A stretch of DNA of 64,000 bases from Gammaproteobacteria bacterium (GTDB taxonomy: Bacteria; Pseudomonadota; Gammaproteobacteria; Xanthomonadales; Wenzhouxiangellaceae), in assembly GCA_018819105.1 (NCBI GenBank), contig JAHJQV010000028.1, positions 1-64,000 of the forward strand. The letters are read 5' to 3'. The notes under the pieces are model-generated. The model was given only the letters and a program-made list of their open reading frames with translations, did no database searches and had not been told where the DNA came from. Of the stretch, positions 56,037-64,000 are shown piece by piece. Positions within the stretch are counted from its first letter, which is position 1, and every line of letters begins with the position of its first letter. Position numbers and translations under genes: made by a program.

Positions 56037-57737
56037 ATGAGCACCAGCAGCACCAGCGCAGGCATCCGCGTGGCCATGGCGCAGATCAATGTCACCGTCG
56101 GCGACATCAGCGGCAACCGCGATCTTATTCTTGCTGCCATGCGCGAGGCACGTGACAAACTGGGTGCCGATCTGCTGCTGACCTCGGAACTGGCACTGAC
56201 CGGCTACCCGCCGGAAGACCTGGTGTTGCGCCCCGGCTTTATGAGCCGTACCCATGATGTGGTTGCGGAACTGCTGCAGCAGGTCAGCGGCATTGACCTG
56301 CTGCTGGGGCATCCCTGGCGGGAGGACGACAAGCTGTACAATTCGGTGAGCTGGATCCGCGATGGTCTGCTGCTGGGGCGATATCACAAGCAGTGTCTGC
56401 CCAACTACGCCATCTTCGACGAAAAACGCTATTTCAGTCCCGGCGACCAGTCCCTGGTGATTGATGTCAAGGGCTGCCGCTGCGCGGTGGTGATCTGCGA
56501 GGACTGCTGGGAGCCGGGACCGATCCGTCAGGCACTGCAGGCCGGTGCGCAATTGCTGCTGACCCCGAACGCCTCCCCATACCGGCGCGGCAAGCATCAG
56601 CGTCGCCTGCACACACTGGGTGAGCGCATTCACGAAACGCGTCTGCCGATGGCCTACTGCAATCAGGTCGGTGGTCAGGACGAGCTGCTGTTTGATGGGC
56701 GTTCGCTGTTTCTGGCCGATCAGCAGCCCACGCTGTGTGCCGCCCATTGCCAGGATGCATTGGTGTGCGCGGATTTTGTTGCCGCCACCGCCAGCTGGCA
56801 GCAGGTGGCCGGAGTGGCAGAATGTGCCGCTGCGGATCCGCTGCCGACAACAGCTGCCGATGAGGCAATACCGCAGGATCTGGCCGAGGTGTATCAGGCG
56901 CTGGCGCTGGGGCTTGCTGACTACCTGCGCAAAAACGGTTTTCAGCGCTGCGTCATCGGTCTGTCCGGCGGCATTGATTCGGCGCTGTGCTACGCGCTGC
57001 TGGTGGATGTGATCGGTGCCGACAAAGTCACCGCTGTGGCCCTGCCGTCGCAGCACACCAGCCAACTCAGTCTGGATCTGGCGGCCGAACAGGTGGCAAT
57101 GGCCGCTGGCAAACTGCACACCATTCCGATCGCACGACTGCATGACGATGCCATAGACCTGCTGCGCAATCACTACGCTGAGATCGCCGGTCTGGCCGAT
57201 GAAAACATCCAGGCGCGGGCGCGCGGCATCCTGCTCATGGCGATTTCCAACGACAGCGGTGCCATGCTCGTGGCCACCGGCAATAAAAGTGAGCTGGCCA
57301 CCGGATACTGCACCATTTACGGCGACATGTGCGGTGGCTTCTCGCCGTTGAAGGATGTCAGCAAGACGCTGGTTTACCATCTCTGTGCCTGGCGCAACAC
57401 TCAGAGTCAGTTGATTCCGCAGGGCGTGATCGAGCGTGCGCCATCAGCCGAACTGGCTCCGGATCAGCGCGACGACGATTCGCTGCCACCGTATGACCGT
57501 CTCGACCGCATCCTGCAATACTACGTCGAGGAAGACTGGTCGATCGCCGACATCGTCGCGGCAGGTTTCGATGAGGGCGAAGTGCGCCAGATCGCCGGGC
57601 TGGTCCTGCGCAACGAATACAAGCGTCGTCAGGGCGCACCCGGAATCCGTATTACCGCGCGTGCGTTCGGCCGTGATCGCCGCTACCCGATCACTTCCGG
57701 CTGGAAGGACTCCGGCGAAATCTCGTCATCCAACTAA
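56037..57737 (+). CDS. nadE: Glutamine-dependent NAD+ synthetase
   Basis: 566 residues from ATG 56037 (MSTSSTSAGIRVAMAQINVT), with AGGA ten bases upstream; the frame extends upstream but without similarity. N-terminal nitrilase-type glutaminase: Glu in LTSELALTGYPPEDLVLRPG, Lys in YHKQCLPNYAIFDEKRYF and Cys in AVVICEDCWEPGPIRQAL. C-terminal synthetase: P-loop VIGLSGGIDSALCYALLV, ATGNKSELATGYCTIYGDMC. It amidates deamido-NAD to NAD using glutamine, the last NAD biosynthetic step. Confidence 0.95.
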   Translation: MSTSSTSAGIRVAMAQINVTVGDISGNRDLILAAMREARDKLGADLLLTSELALTGYPPEDLVLRPGFMSRTHDVVAELLQQVSGIDLLLGHPWREDDKLYNSVSWIRDGLLLGRYHKQCLPNYAIFDEKRYFSPGDQSLVIDVKGCRCAVVICEDCWEPGPIRQALQAGAQLLLTPNASPYRRGKHQRRLHTLGERIHETRLPMAYCNQVGGQDELLFDGRSLFLADQQPTLCAAHCQDALVCADFVAATASWQQVAGVAECAAADPLPTTAADEAIPQDLAEVYQALALGLADYLRKNGFQRCVIGLSGGIDSALCYALLVDVIGADKVTAVALPSQHTSQLSLDLAAEQVAMAAGKLHTIPIARLHDDAIDLLRNHYAEIAGLADENIQARARGILLMAISNDSGAMLVATGNKSELATGYCTIYGDMCGGFSPLKDVSKTLVYHLCAWRNTQSQLIPQGVIERAPSAELAPDQRDDDSLPPYDRLDRILQYYVEEDWSIADIVAAGFDEGEVRQIAGLVLRNEYKRRQGAPGIRITARAFGRDRRYPITSGWKDSGEISSSN

Positions 57738-57923
57738 GCGCGCAAGACTGCTCTGATTGGTTGCCCTGTCTAGAGGAGCTGTTGCCAGCGAGGTGCAAGA
57801 CAGCTTCAGGATGCAGTCGCAATTGGTATATGATTGGTCATGATCATGCCCACGCAACTCGACCACTGGAGACAAGGCACTGGACACACACGATTCCGGA
57901 ACAAGCTCAACGGTCTTGCCGAC

Positions 57924-58613
57924 ATGACCCACGCCGAGGTGCATCGCTCGCATCGAACCGGCTGGTTGCGCGCAGCGGTGCTCGGCGCCAACGATGGCAT
58001 CGTCTCCACGGCCAGTCTGATCATCGGTGTGGCTGCCGCCAATTCGACCCGCGAGGGCATTCTGGTGGCCGGGGTTGCCGGACTGGTTGCTGGTGCCATG
58101 TCCATGGCGGCAGGTGAATATGTTTCTGTGAGTTCTCAGGCCGACACAGAAAAGGCTGATCTGGTGCTGGAAAGCCAATCGCTGAAAGACAACCTTGAGT
58201 CGGAGCAGCAAGAGCTTGCTGACATCTATCAGGATCGAGGTGTAGAGCCCCGGCTGTCGCAGCAGGTCGCAGAACAGTTGATGGCGCACGATGCCCTCGG
58301 CGCTCATGCCAGAGATGAGATTGGCATCATGAGCCAGGGCAATGCCCGGCCGGTTCAGGCTGCGTTGTCTTCCGCGGCCGCATTCACCATTGGCGCCGCA
58401 TTGCCCCTAATGGTCGCCTGGGTGGTGCCGGTTGATTTACTCATCATGGCAGTCGCGCTCAGCTCACTGGTGTTTCTCGCTGTGCTGGGGGCGATTTCGG
58501 CGCGGGCAGGTGGCGCACCCATGCTGCTTGCGACCGTCAGAGTCACTTTCTGGGGCGCGCTTGCAATGGCCATCACGGCAGGCGTCGGCAGCCTTTTCGG
58601 CGTGGCAGCCTAG
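57924..58613 (+). CDS. VIT-family membrane protein (VIT1/CCC1-like)
   Basis: 229 residues from ATG 57924 (MTHAEVHRSHRTGWLRAAVL), the start conserved in this family; the frame also extends to a TTG at 57834. Sequence LGANDGIVSTASLIIGVAAA, then VAGAMSMAAGEYVSVSSQAD, a cytoplasmic acidic helix region (ESEQQELADIYQDRG), and three more spans to VGSLFGVAA. VIT1/CCC1 proteins carry Fe2+ or Mn2+ across membranes; bacterial members probably export or store metal. Metal choice is not evident. Confidence 0.88.
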   Translation: MTHAEVHRSHRTGWLRAAVLGANDGIVSTASLIIGVAAANSTREGILVAGVAGLVAGAMSMAAGEYVSVSSQADTEKADLVLESQSLKDNLESEQQELADIYQDRGVEPRLSQQVAEQLMAHDALGAHARDEIGIMSQGNARPVQAALSSAAAFTIGAALPLMVAWVVPVDLLIMAVALSSLVFLAVLGAISARAGGAPMLLATVRVTFWGALAMAITAGVGSLFGVAA

Positions 58614-58701
58614 CGCAGAAACAATGCGGCCGTAATGACCTGATAATATCATTCGCACTCGCCTTAGGTCAGATTGATTCCCGAGACCACGGAGCACAGA
58701 T

Positions 58702-59271
58702 ATGTCTGTTATCGACCAGGCCCTTGCAACGCAATTGGCCAACATTGAAAAGCGTACCGGTAAATCACTTGCTGAGTTGATGGCCATCGTCAACAACAGT
58801 GAACTCTCAAAACACATGGAATTGGTCAAGTTATTAAAAACCTCGCTGGGTATGGGCCATGGTGATGCGAACACCGTGGTGCATCTTGCCAAGCGGCCTG
58901 AAGGCTTGGCAGCACAGCCACCCACGTCTAGCAAAGAGGTTTTGGATGATCTCTACAGCGGACCAAAAGCCGCGCTGAGACCCATTCATGACAAATTGCT
59001 GCAAGCCATGCAGCAGTTGGGTGATTTTGAAACGGCACCGAAGAAAGCTTATGTCAGCTATCGTCGCAGCAGGCAATTCGCTATGGTAGGTCCAGCAACC
59101 AACAGTCGCGTTGATGTGGGTCTTAACATGAAAAATGTCGAGCCAACAGATCGCCTGGTGGCACAGCCAGCAGGCCGGATGTGCAATTTCACAGTGAAGC
59201 TGACTGATGCCAATGAAGTTGATGCAGAGTTGATTGGCTGGATAAAGACGGCCTATCAGGCAGCACAATGA
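58702..59271 (+). CDS. DUF4287/DUF5655 protein
   Basis: 189 residues with GGAG eight bases before the ATG. The N-terminal half (ALATQLANIEKRTGKSLAEL, HMELVKLLKTSLGMGHGDAN) matches the DUF4287 pattern. The C-terminal half (KKAYVSYRRSRQFAMVGPAT, VDVGLNMKN and ELIGWIKTAYQAA) matches DUF5655. The two often occur fused in one protein. No function is known. Confidence 0.7.
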   Translation: MSVIDQALATQLANIEKRTGKSLAELMAIVNNSELSKHMELVKLLKTSLGMGHGDANTVVHLAKRPEGLAAQPPTSSKEVLDDLYSGPKAALRPIHDKLLQAMQQLGDFETAPKKAYVSYRRSRQFAMVGPATNSRVDVGLNMKNVEPTDRLVAQPAGRMCNFTVKLTDANEVDAELIGWIKTAYQAAQ

Positions 59272-59407
59272 ACACGCACCATGCGCTTGGATGAGCTTGA
59301 AATACATGGCAAAAAGCACGGTGCATGCGTCAAGCATCTGCCAACCATGCATTGGGCATTGCAACACCATACTTGAAGCTCATGATTGACTGAAAGGTCA
59401 AAATGAA

Positions 59408-59827
59408 ATGATTAAATATTTGGAACCCACAGCCGAATCCGGGCGTGACTTCATGATGAGGGGCATCGAAGGCAAGGTGGTGATGCTGAACTTGCTGCGC
59501 TTCCGAGCCATGGCTGACTATTCAGCAACGCCAGAACTCGCGCCTGAAGAACCCATCACTGGTGAGGCTGCATACCGGATCTACGTTGATCACACCAGAC
59601 CATTGCTACAGCAATCCGGTGGCGATCTGTTGTTCCTTGGTCGTGGCGGTGGCTTTCTTATTGGTCCTGCCGACGAGCACTGGGATGCTGCCATCCTGGT
59701 TGAGCAGTCCAGCGTGACGACATTTATCGCATTTGCATCCAACAACGATTATTTATCTGGCATGCATCATCGTACTGCGGCATTGGAAGATTCTCGCCTG
59801 CTGCCATTGGAAGAGTTCGATTGGTGA
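59408..59827 (+). CDS. DUF1330-like protein
   Basis: 139 residues. A dimeric alpha-beta barrel pattern is suggested by VVMLNLLRFRAMADY, GEAAYRIYVDHTRPLLQQSG, GDLLFLGRGGGFLIGP and a C-terminal NNDYLSGMHHRTAALEDSRL. This fits the DUF1330 (and related DUF1203/NIPSNAP-like) ferredoxin-fold proteins. Function unknown. It is separated from the DUF4287 gene by 136 bp without a clear terminator. Confidence 0.6.
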   Translation: MIKYLEPTAESGRDFMMRGIEGKVVMLNLLRFRAMADYSATPELAPEEPITGEAAYRIYVDHTRPLLQQSGGDLLFLGRGGGFLIGPADEHWDAAILVEQSSVTTFIAFASNNDYLSGMHHRTAALEDSRLLPLEEFDW

Positions 59828-60207
59828 GTCTGATTCACGACTGCGACGTGCATGTGCTTAAGTAACAGCCATGACTGCGTTGCAAATCCGTCCTGAAGGG
59901 CTGTCCTCCTCAGCAAGACAGCTTGAGCTCTGATCTGGACTGATCCCGACCAACTGCGACATAACACGCGCTGACACCTCTCAAGGCTGACTGCATGAGA
60001 TAAACAGCGCGCTCGCGACACATTCAATACAGCAAGGCTGCAATATCAACAGCCATGCAGAAGAAATTGCGGCCATCACCAGGATGCATGCTGACGTTGG
60101 CCGTGCTCAAATTGGAACGAGCAAAACAGGATGTTCACGTTGATACAGATCGCATGACTGCGTGACATCTGCTTCCTGATTTTAATCATAATAATGGAGA
60201 TAGGGAC
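59828..60207. other. Intergenic region without a recognisable gene
   Basis: 380 bp. Short frames on both strands look like chance. The end (AATAATGGAGATAGGGACATG) provides a GGAG ribosome binding site for the next gene. I see no repeat or RNA structure that stands out. Confidence 0.5.
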
Positions 60208-61866
60208 ATGAGACTTTTTTTCACCATGGCGCTATTGATGCCATTGGCCTTTGCATTGTCTGCGAACGATTCAGGTCCGGTCTTACCCAGCAGCCCCACG
60301 AGCATTGATCAAGCCATGCTGTTTCGCAGTTTTGTGCAGGATGCGCCGGAATGTGCTGTCAAAGTTGTCGATGGGAAAGTACAGTTTGAATCAGCCATTG
60401 CTTCACCGGCAATGACCTGTCCGGATGCTTTCGCATGGAGCCAGTACCTTGAAGCCATTCAGGGTGAATTCTGGAACTGGGCAATCGATCAAACGGTGTG
60501 GCCGGCTGTGCCGTGGCCGATCTGTGCGCTGGGTCAATCGGGCGATTGCTGTCCTCGTGACATCCTCAAGCAACCCGGTGCCGAGCCGAATGTGAATTGT
60601 CCTTATAATCGGCAAGCCTTTGATCCAGTGCCAGCACTGCCAACAAGCCCCAACGGCACTCCAAGCAGTGTTGTTCTCAGTCACCGTGGCGCGCACAAGA
60701 AAACCGACGTCGAAAAGCTCGACCCAGGCCGCATGCTGCGGGACCTTGAAGTCGAGCTGATATTCCGCAATCCGCCCATGGTCGAGTACATCTTCAAAAA
60801 CGACATGTACTCGCGTGAAGGCATGGCCGCGCGGGTGAATGCGGCCAACCAGTTCATCGCTGCCGGCAACATCGGGGCTGCGCAGGCGCTGGAAGTGCGC
60901 CTGCATTCGGATGCGACCATGGTGAAAGCGGATTTTCTGCATCAGGACATCATGCTGGCACAGGGGCTGATCGAGCCGGCAAAGCGTCCGGGTGTGGTGC
61001 CGAACAACCCGGATTATCCCTACCTGACGATTTATCTGGAAGGCGAGCAGGTCAAACTTGAAGATGGCAGCAGCTACGACACCAGTGGCTATTACTACAT
61101 GCTGGCCATGACCAATGCCTCCAAGGCCATCCCTGACTGGCACTGGTATGCAATGGAGCATGTCGGCAATCTGGGCCGCTGCGACTTTATCGGCTGCAAC
61201 GACAGCTTTGGCTTTCGTGTCTATGACCAGATGGCCAACGGCGCCCGCTTTGGCGGCAGCTACATACCGCCGCAACAGCGTCTGGAAAACAATCAGGCAC
61301 TGACCGAGCCGAATGCGGATCCGAACAATGCCATTTTCCTGCTCGGCCAGAGCTATGATCCGCAGCGCTACGGCGAGCAGATCACGCCAGCGCTCGATGA
61401 CCTGTTCAAAGGTCTGGGCATTGCCACTGCTGCGGTGGATCGCGATCCGGCAGTGATCACAGTGACCGATCCTGCCTGGCGCAATTACCGGCTCAAAGGC
61501 ACCCAGACCGGTTTCACCACCAGCCATGGCGTGCCCACCGGCACCGGCGCGACCATCACCGAAGGCGGATTTGTCAATTCGGCATCCTGCATGACCTGCC
61601 ACTCGCAGGCTTCCATGGACAGCCAGGGCAATCCCGGCGTTGGTGGTGCCGTGGGTGCCAGCTGGCGTCTGAACCTGTTCGGTTTCGGCCAGGTCGAAAT
61701 GGGCGCGCCGCAGCTGAGTTGGTTCTTCTACCCCGGCACCTCATCGCCGTATGCCGCCATGCAGTTTGACTTCATCTGGGGCATTCTCAACGCCCAGTGC
61801 GTAAGGCCTGCAGCCAGCGGCAATGGCTGTGCCAGCATTCCCGCAGCGCCGACCTTGCTTGACTGA
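60208..61866 (+). CDS. Exported protein with a single c-type heme site
   Basis: 552 residues with a signal peptide (MRLFFTMALLMPLAFALSAN, cleavage near residue 18-20). One CxxCH heme-binding motif, CMTCH, lies at residues 461-465, within NSASCMTCHSQASMDSQGN. Additional cysteines (DCCPRD, NCPYN, RCDFIGCNDSF) may form disulfides. The region between has no repeats and I do not recognise the family; it resembles large periplasmic proteins with one C-terminal heme. It stands alone and is followed by a strong terminator. Its N-terminal 80 codons are less GC-rich than the rest. Confidence 0.7.
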   Translation: MRLFFTMALLMPLAFALSANDSGPVLPSSPTSIDQAMLFRSFVQDAPECAVKVVDGKVQFESAIASPAMTCPDAFAWSQYLEAIQGEFWNWAIDQTVWPAVPWPICALGQSGDCCPRDILKQPGAEPNVNCPYNRQAFDPVPALPTSPNGTPSSVVLSHRGAHKKTDVEKLDPGRMLRDLEVELIFRNPPMVEYIFKNDMYSREGMAARVNAANQFIAAGNIGAAQALEVRLHSDATMVKADFLHQDIMLAQGLIEPAKRPGVVPNNPDYPYLTIYLEGEQVKLEDGSSYDTSGYYYMLAMTNASKAIPDWHWYAMEHVGNLGRCDFIGCNDSFGFRVYDQMANGARFGGSYIPPQQRLENNQALTEPNADPNNAIFLLGQSYDPQRYGEQITPALDDLFKGLGIATAAVDRDPAVITVTDPAWRNYRLKGTQTGFTTSHGVPTGTGATITEGGFVNSASCMTCHSQASMDSQGNPGVGGAVGASWRLNLFGFGQVEMGAPQLSWFFYPGTSSPYAAMQFDFIWGILNAQCVRPAASGNGCASIPAAPTLLD

Positions 61867-61891
61867 ATGCTGACAGTCCGATGACAGTGAC

Positions 61892-61920
61892 CCCTCCCGC
61901 AACAGGCGGGAGGGTTTTTT
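61892..61920 (+). terminator. Rho-independent terminator after the heme-protein gene
   Basis: A perfect 9-bp stem (CCCTCCCGC / GCGGGAGGG) with a five-base loop is followed at once by six T. It starts 26 bp after the stop codon. Confidence 0.93.
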
Positions 61921-62059
61921 GCTGTCAGGCAATGCTTTCCTGCCATTCTTTGGTCATATGCGACAACACGCTGTCGTTGTTCATGCCTTGGTGGTACCAT
62001 CAGCCACAACACCATCCGGCTGGTGTCTGCAAAAGTCGGGTTCATACCGGAACAATCTG

Positions 62060-62506
62060 ATGTCTGAGCAAAAACCCTGGATCAGTGCCGCGGGCATTGG
62101 CGTCGGCGCACTGGGCCTGCTGTTGGCGGTGGTGCATTTCTGGGCCGGGCCATTCACTCCGCAACCCAGCCTGGAGCGAACCATTGCCGAAAAAGTGGTG
62201 GCCATCAAGGATGCCACCGTCGCCGCTCTGCAGGGAGAAGCGTTGCCGGATACAGTGCCCGAAACAGACGGCGTTGATGCAGATGAAGTGGTCCGTATCG
62301 CCGTGCCGGTACTGGCTGCGCTGGCCGTCATACTTGGCGTGATCGGCTTTGCCATGAAAGAGCCCGGTCGCGTCAGCATCGGTGCCGTGGCCCTGGGTGG
62401 ATCGACGTTTGCCTTTCAATTTGCCGGTTTGGTGCTTGGTGCCATTGTGCTCACGCTATTTATTGTCGCATTGCTGGGGGAAATCGATTTGCCTGACTGG
62501 TCATGA
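62060..62506 (+). CDS. Membrane protein of unknown function
   Basis: 148 residues from ATG 62060 (MSEQKPWISAAGIGVGALGL). One N-terminal span (AAGIGVGALGLLLAVVHFWA), a ~45-residue polar segment (ERTIAEKVVAIKDATVAALQ), then two or three spans (VPVLAALAVILGVIGFAM, and a C-terminal LVLGAIVLTLFIVALLGEID). No family recognised. It follows the terminator by 140 bp, so it should have its own promoter. Confidence 0.6.
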   Translation: MSEQKPWISAAGIGVGALGLLLAVVHFWAGPFTPQPSLERTIAEKVVAIKDATVAALQGEALPDTVPETDGVDADEVVRIAVPVLAALAVILGVIGFAMKEPGRVSIGAVALGGSTFAFQFAGLVLGAIVLTLFIVALLGEIDLPDWS

Positions 62507-62522
62507 TGGCGGATCAGCGGCG

Positions 62523-62660
62523 ATGAAGTTTCTGCTCATTCTCGGCTCGGTCAGAGACAGCACACCACCGCGGCCGGCACGGCTTGGCTGGCGCGTTGCT
62601 GCTGCCTGTATGCGCAGCGAAACGCACCGTAACGGCGTTGTTCAGCAACCGCGACTGTGA
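62523..62660 (+). pseudogene. N-terminal fragment of an NADPH-dependent FMN reductase
   Basis: The frame from ATG 62523 begins MKFLLILGSVRDSTPPRPAR and continues LGWRVAAACM, which is the opening strand and flavin-binding loop of the flavodoxin-like FMN reductase family. After about 30 residues it turns into unrelated sequence (RSETHRNGVVQQPRL) and stops at 62660, inside the 3' end of the opposite gene. Only about a sixth of the family length remains, so the gene is a truncated remnant. Confidence 0.65.
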
Positions 62661-63688
62661 AACCAGGCCGCCGGTTCGCCATTGACCAGCCAGGCCGGTG
62701 TCCAGCCGCTGGCAATGATTTTGGCCGGTTTGCCATCACAGCCGTCACTGCTGAGCACGTCCAGCTGCAGCCACAATGAATCCGCCACCCGCATGCTGGC
62801 TTTCACCGTGGCGGCATGTTCCCGACCGGCGGCGTTGGTGCCACTCAGCCGCAACGGCAAGCCGGCTCCGGCTGCCGGCCACAGCAGCCCATGCCAGTCG
62901 CGATGCAGATAATTCAGCCGTTTGATGATGAGTTCCTCGTAGGCAAACCAGGTGCCGGCGTGCTCCCGCGCCAGCCAGCCGCTGCGACCATCTGCCAGTT
63001 TTACCTGATGACCGAAATCGCTGAGTGCATACACCGTTGCGGCAGCATACTCATAGCCGGCCTCACGGTGTTGCAGCTGATCCATGTTGTCGATGCTGGC
63101 AATGACTTCGGCTGATGCTGTGGCATCGGCATACAGCCATGCCGAGCCGCCGTGGGCGAGTGTCTTGATGTCGAGCAGGCCGAGCAGTCTGGGGCTGGTA
63201 GAAGCCTGTAAATCGCGCAACAAATCCATTCCGGCCAGTGCATTCAGCTGGCTGGCAACAAAGCGTGCCGGCACATCCATGAAACTGCCGGACGCCACAT
63301 CGTCATCACTGCCGGCTGCGCTGTGCAATACACGGCTGCCGCCGCAGCCAGTGACCAGCGCGTCCTCCTGCTGCGGCAGAAACAGCAGCCAGACCTCGCC
63401 GGCCGACACATCCAGCGCGCAGCTTGCACTGCTGGTGCCGGTGTGAAACAGACCCTGTGTCGGCTGTTGTGTGGCACTTTTCCAGGCAGGGCCCAGGGCA
63501 CGGAACTGGACCACTTTGCGACTGGCATCTGCCGCCGCGGGTGCCACTGTTTCGATGCTTGCCATCAGCGCAGTATCTGCCGCAGCGTAATAGTCGGCCA
63601 GCGGCCGTTCGGCACAGCGACAGGCCAGCACGCCGGTGCTGCAACTCAGCAACAACAGTGCAATGCCAGCCCGATGCAAGGCGATCAT
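62642..63688 (-). CDS. Exported cysteine-rich protein, TIMP-like N-terminus
   Basis: 348 residues. A signal sequence (MIALHRAGIALLLLSCSTGV) ends before ACRCAERPLADYYAAADTAL, a Cys-x-Cys start like that of bacterial proteins with a netrin/TIMP-like domain. Later LSDFGHQVKLADGRSGWLAR suggests an SH3b-like segment. Several Cys remain for disulfides. LLSC could also be a lipobox (LLS-C). Function unknown. Its ATG overlaps the stop of the gene before it by 4 bp, suggesting an operon. Confidence 0.55.
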   Translation of the reverse strand: MIALHRAGIALLLLSCSTGVLACRCAERPLADYYAAADTALMASIETVAPAAADASRKVVQFRALGPAWKSATQQPTQGLFHTGTSSASCALDVSAGEVWLLFLPQQEDALVTGCGGSRVLHSAAGSDDDVASGSFMDVPARFVASQLNALAGMDLLRDLQASTSPRLLGLLDIKTLAHGGSAWLYADATASAEVIASIDNMDQLQHREAGYEYAAATVYALSDFGHQVKLADGRSGWLAREHAGTWFAYEELIIKRLNYLHRDWHGLLWPAAGAGLPLRLSGTNAAGREHAATVKASMRVADSLWLQLDVLSSDGCDGKPAKIIASGWTPAWLVNGEPAAWFHSRGC

Positions 63689-64000
63689 CGTCGGCCCTGC
63701 AGCAGCATGGCAATGGCCACCGCGACCAGCATGCCTACGGGGGCAAAAAACAGCGGCACAATGACCATTTCCAGGCCGTGTGGCCAGCCGGGAAAGCTGC
63801 GTCCGGGCAGATACAGCGGCCAGAACGTGGCGTTGGCCCAGAGCAGCAGGACGATGATCGCCAGACTGCCGGCAAACGCCACCTGCCAGCTGCCAGCGAC
63901 GCCACGCCAGCGCCGGTAGATCACCAGCACCAGCGCCAGCAGGGCGAACGGCACCACAGCCGGCAGGCCTACAACCAGCAGATTGCGCCGTTCAGCCTGC
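63685..64000 (-). CDS. Membrane protein, 5' end outside window
   Basis: The frame is open to the right edge (reading QAERRNLLVVGLPAVVPFAL at the edge), so the GTG at 63957 need not be the start. Three hydrophobic spans (LPAVVPFALLALVLVIYR, VAFAGSLAIIVLLLWANATF and MVIVPLFFAPVGMLVAVAIA). No family recognised. It overlaps the exported cysteine-rich gene by ATGA, so the two may act together in the envelope. Confidence 0.55.
   Translation of the reverse strand, partial: QAERRNLLVVGLPAVVPFALLALVLVIYRRWRGVAGSWQVAFAGSLAIIVLLLWANATFWPLYLPGRSFPGWPHGLEMVIVPLFFAPVGMLVAVAIAMLLQGRR

Overview
The window reads as a stretch of chromosome from a GC-rich, aerobic, respiring Gammaproteobacterium. Supporting genes are an aa3-type cytochrome c oxidase, a PutA without a DNA-binding domain, ExeA/ExeB for type II secretion, a liu-type leucine catabolic cluster, map-glnD-dapD, sucCD and two RND pumps. 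Genus cannot be fixed from the sequence alone. Most of the window is compact core genome with many 1-20 bp gene overlaps. Three places differ: the left end (1-2500), an AT-richer Rhs island (14.1-20.7 kb), and a cluster of small inserted elements around 34.4-35.6 kb.

Layout. 1-2500: the end of a protein built from near-identical 107-residue repeats, a sulfotransferase-like gene, and a methyltransferase gene broken by one in-frame stop. 2521-6198 (minus): cytochrome c oxidase subunits III, I and II plus a 41-residue membrane peptide, without the usual ctaG. 6339-14098: a DUF2244 gene, then putA-exeA-exeB-rhomboid-DUF1820, nearly all overlapping or abutting. 14099-20693: an Rhs island flanked by two 185-bp copies of the DUF1820 3' end. 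It holds one long rhs gene, one displaced orphan rhs module, a tip remnant and four small membrane-protein genes that look like immunity genes. 20747-29490 (minus): MscS channel, a small acidic protein, an SDR, and the leucine/isovalerate genes liuE, liuD, liuC, liuB and a thiolase. 29816-34278: a DksA-type zinc finger, DgkA, glutathione-dependent formaldehyde oxidation (frmA, frmB) split by a toxin-antitoxin-like pair, and an Ada-like repair protein lacking its N-terminal sensor domain.

34394-35634 holds a fetB-like transporter gene split by a 266-bp element with 33-bp inverted ends, followed by a 211-bp palindromic repeat. 35785-39935 is an RND pump, then tRNA-Lys(UUU) with its own promoter, REP-like hairpins, type II NADH dehydrogenase, threonine aldolase, a VOC protein, prmC and a second RND pump (minus). 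49262-57737 carries map, glnD, dapD, sucC, sucD and nadE. The right end has a VIT-family transporter, small DUF proteins, a 552-residue exported protein with one CxxCH heme site, a strong terminator, an FMN-reductase gene fragment and two envelope proteins.

The strongest candidates for something unusual are the Rhs island, whose boundaries copy a host gene end in the way of att-site integration, the short inverted-repeat element that destroyed fetB, and the tandem-repeat gene at the left edge.
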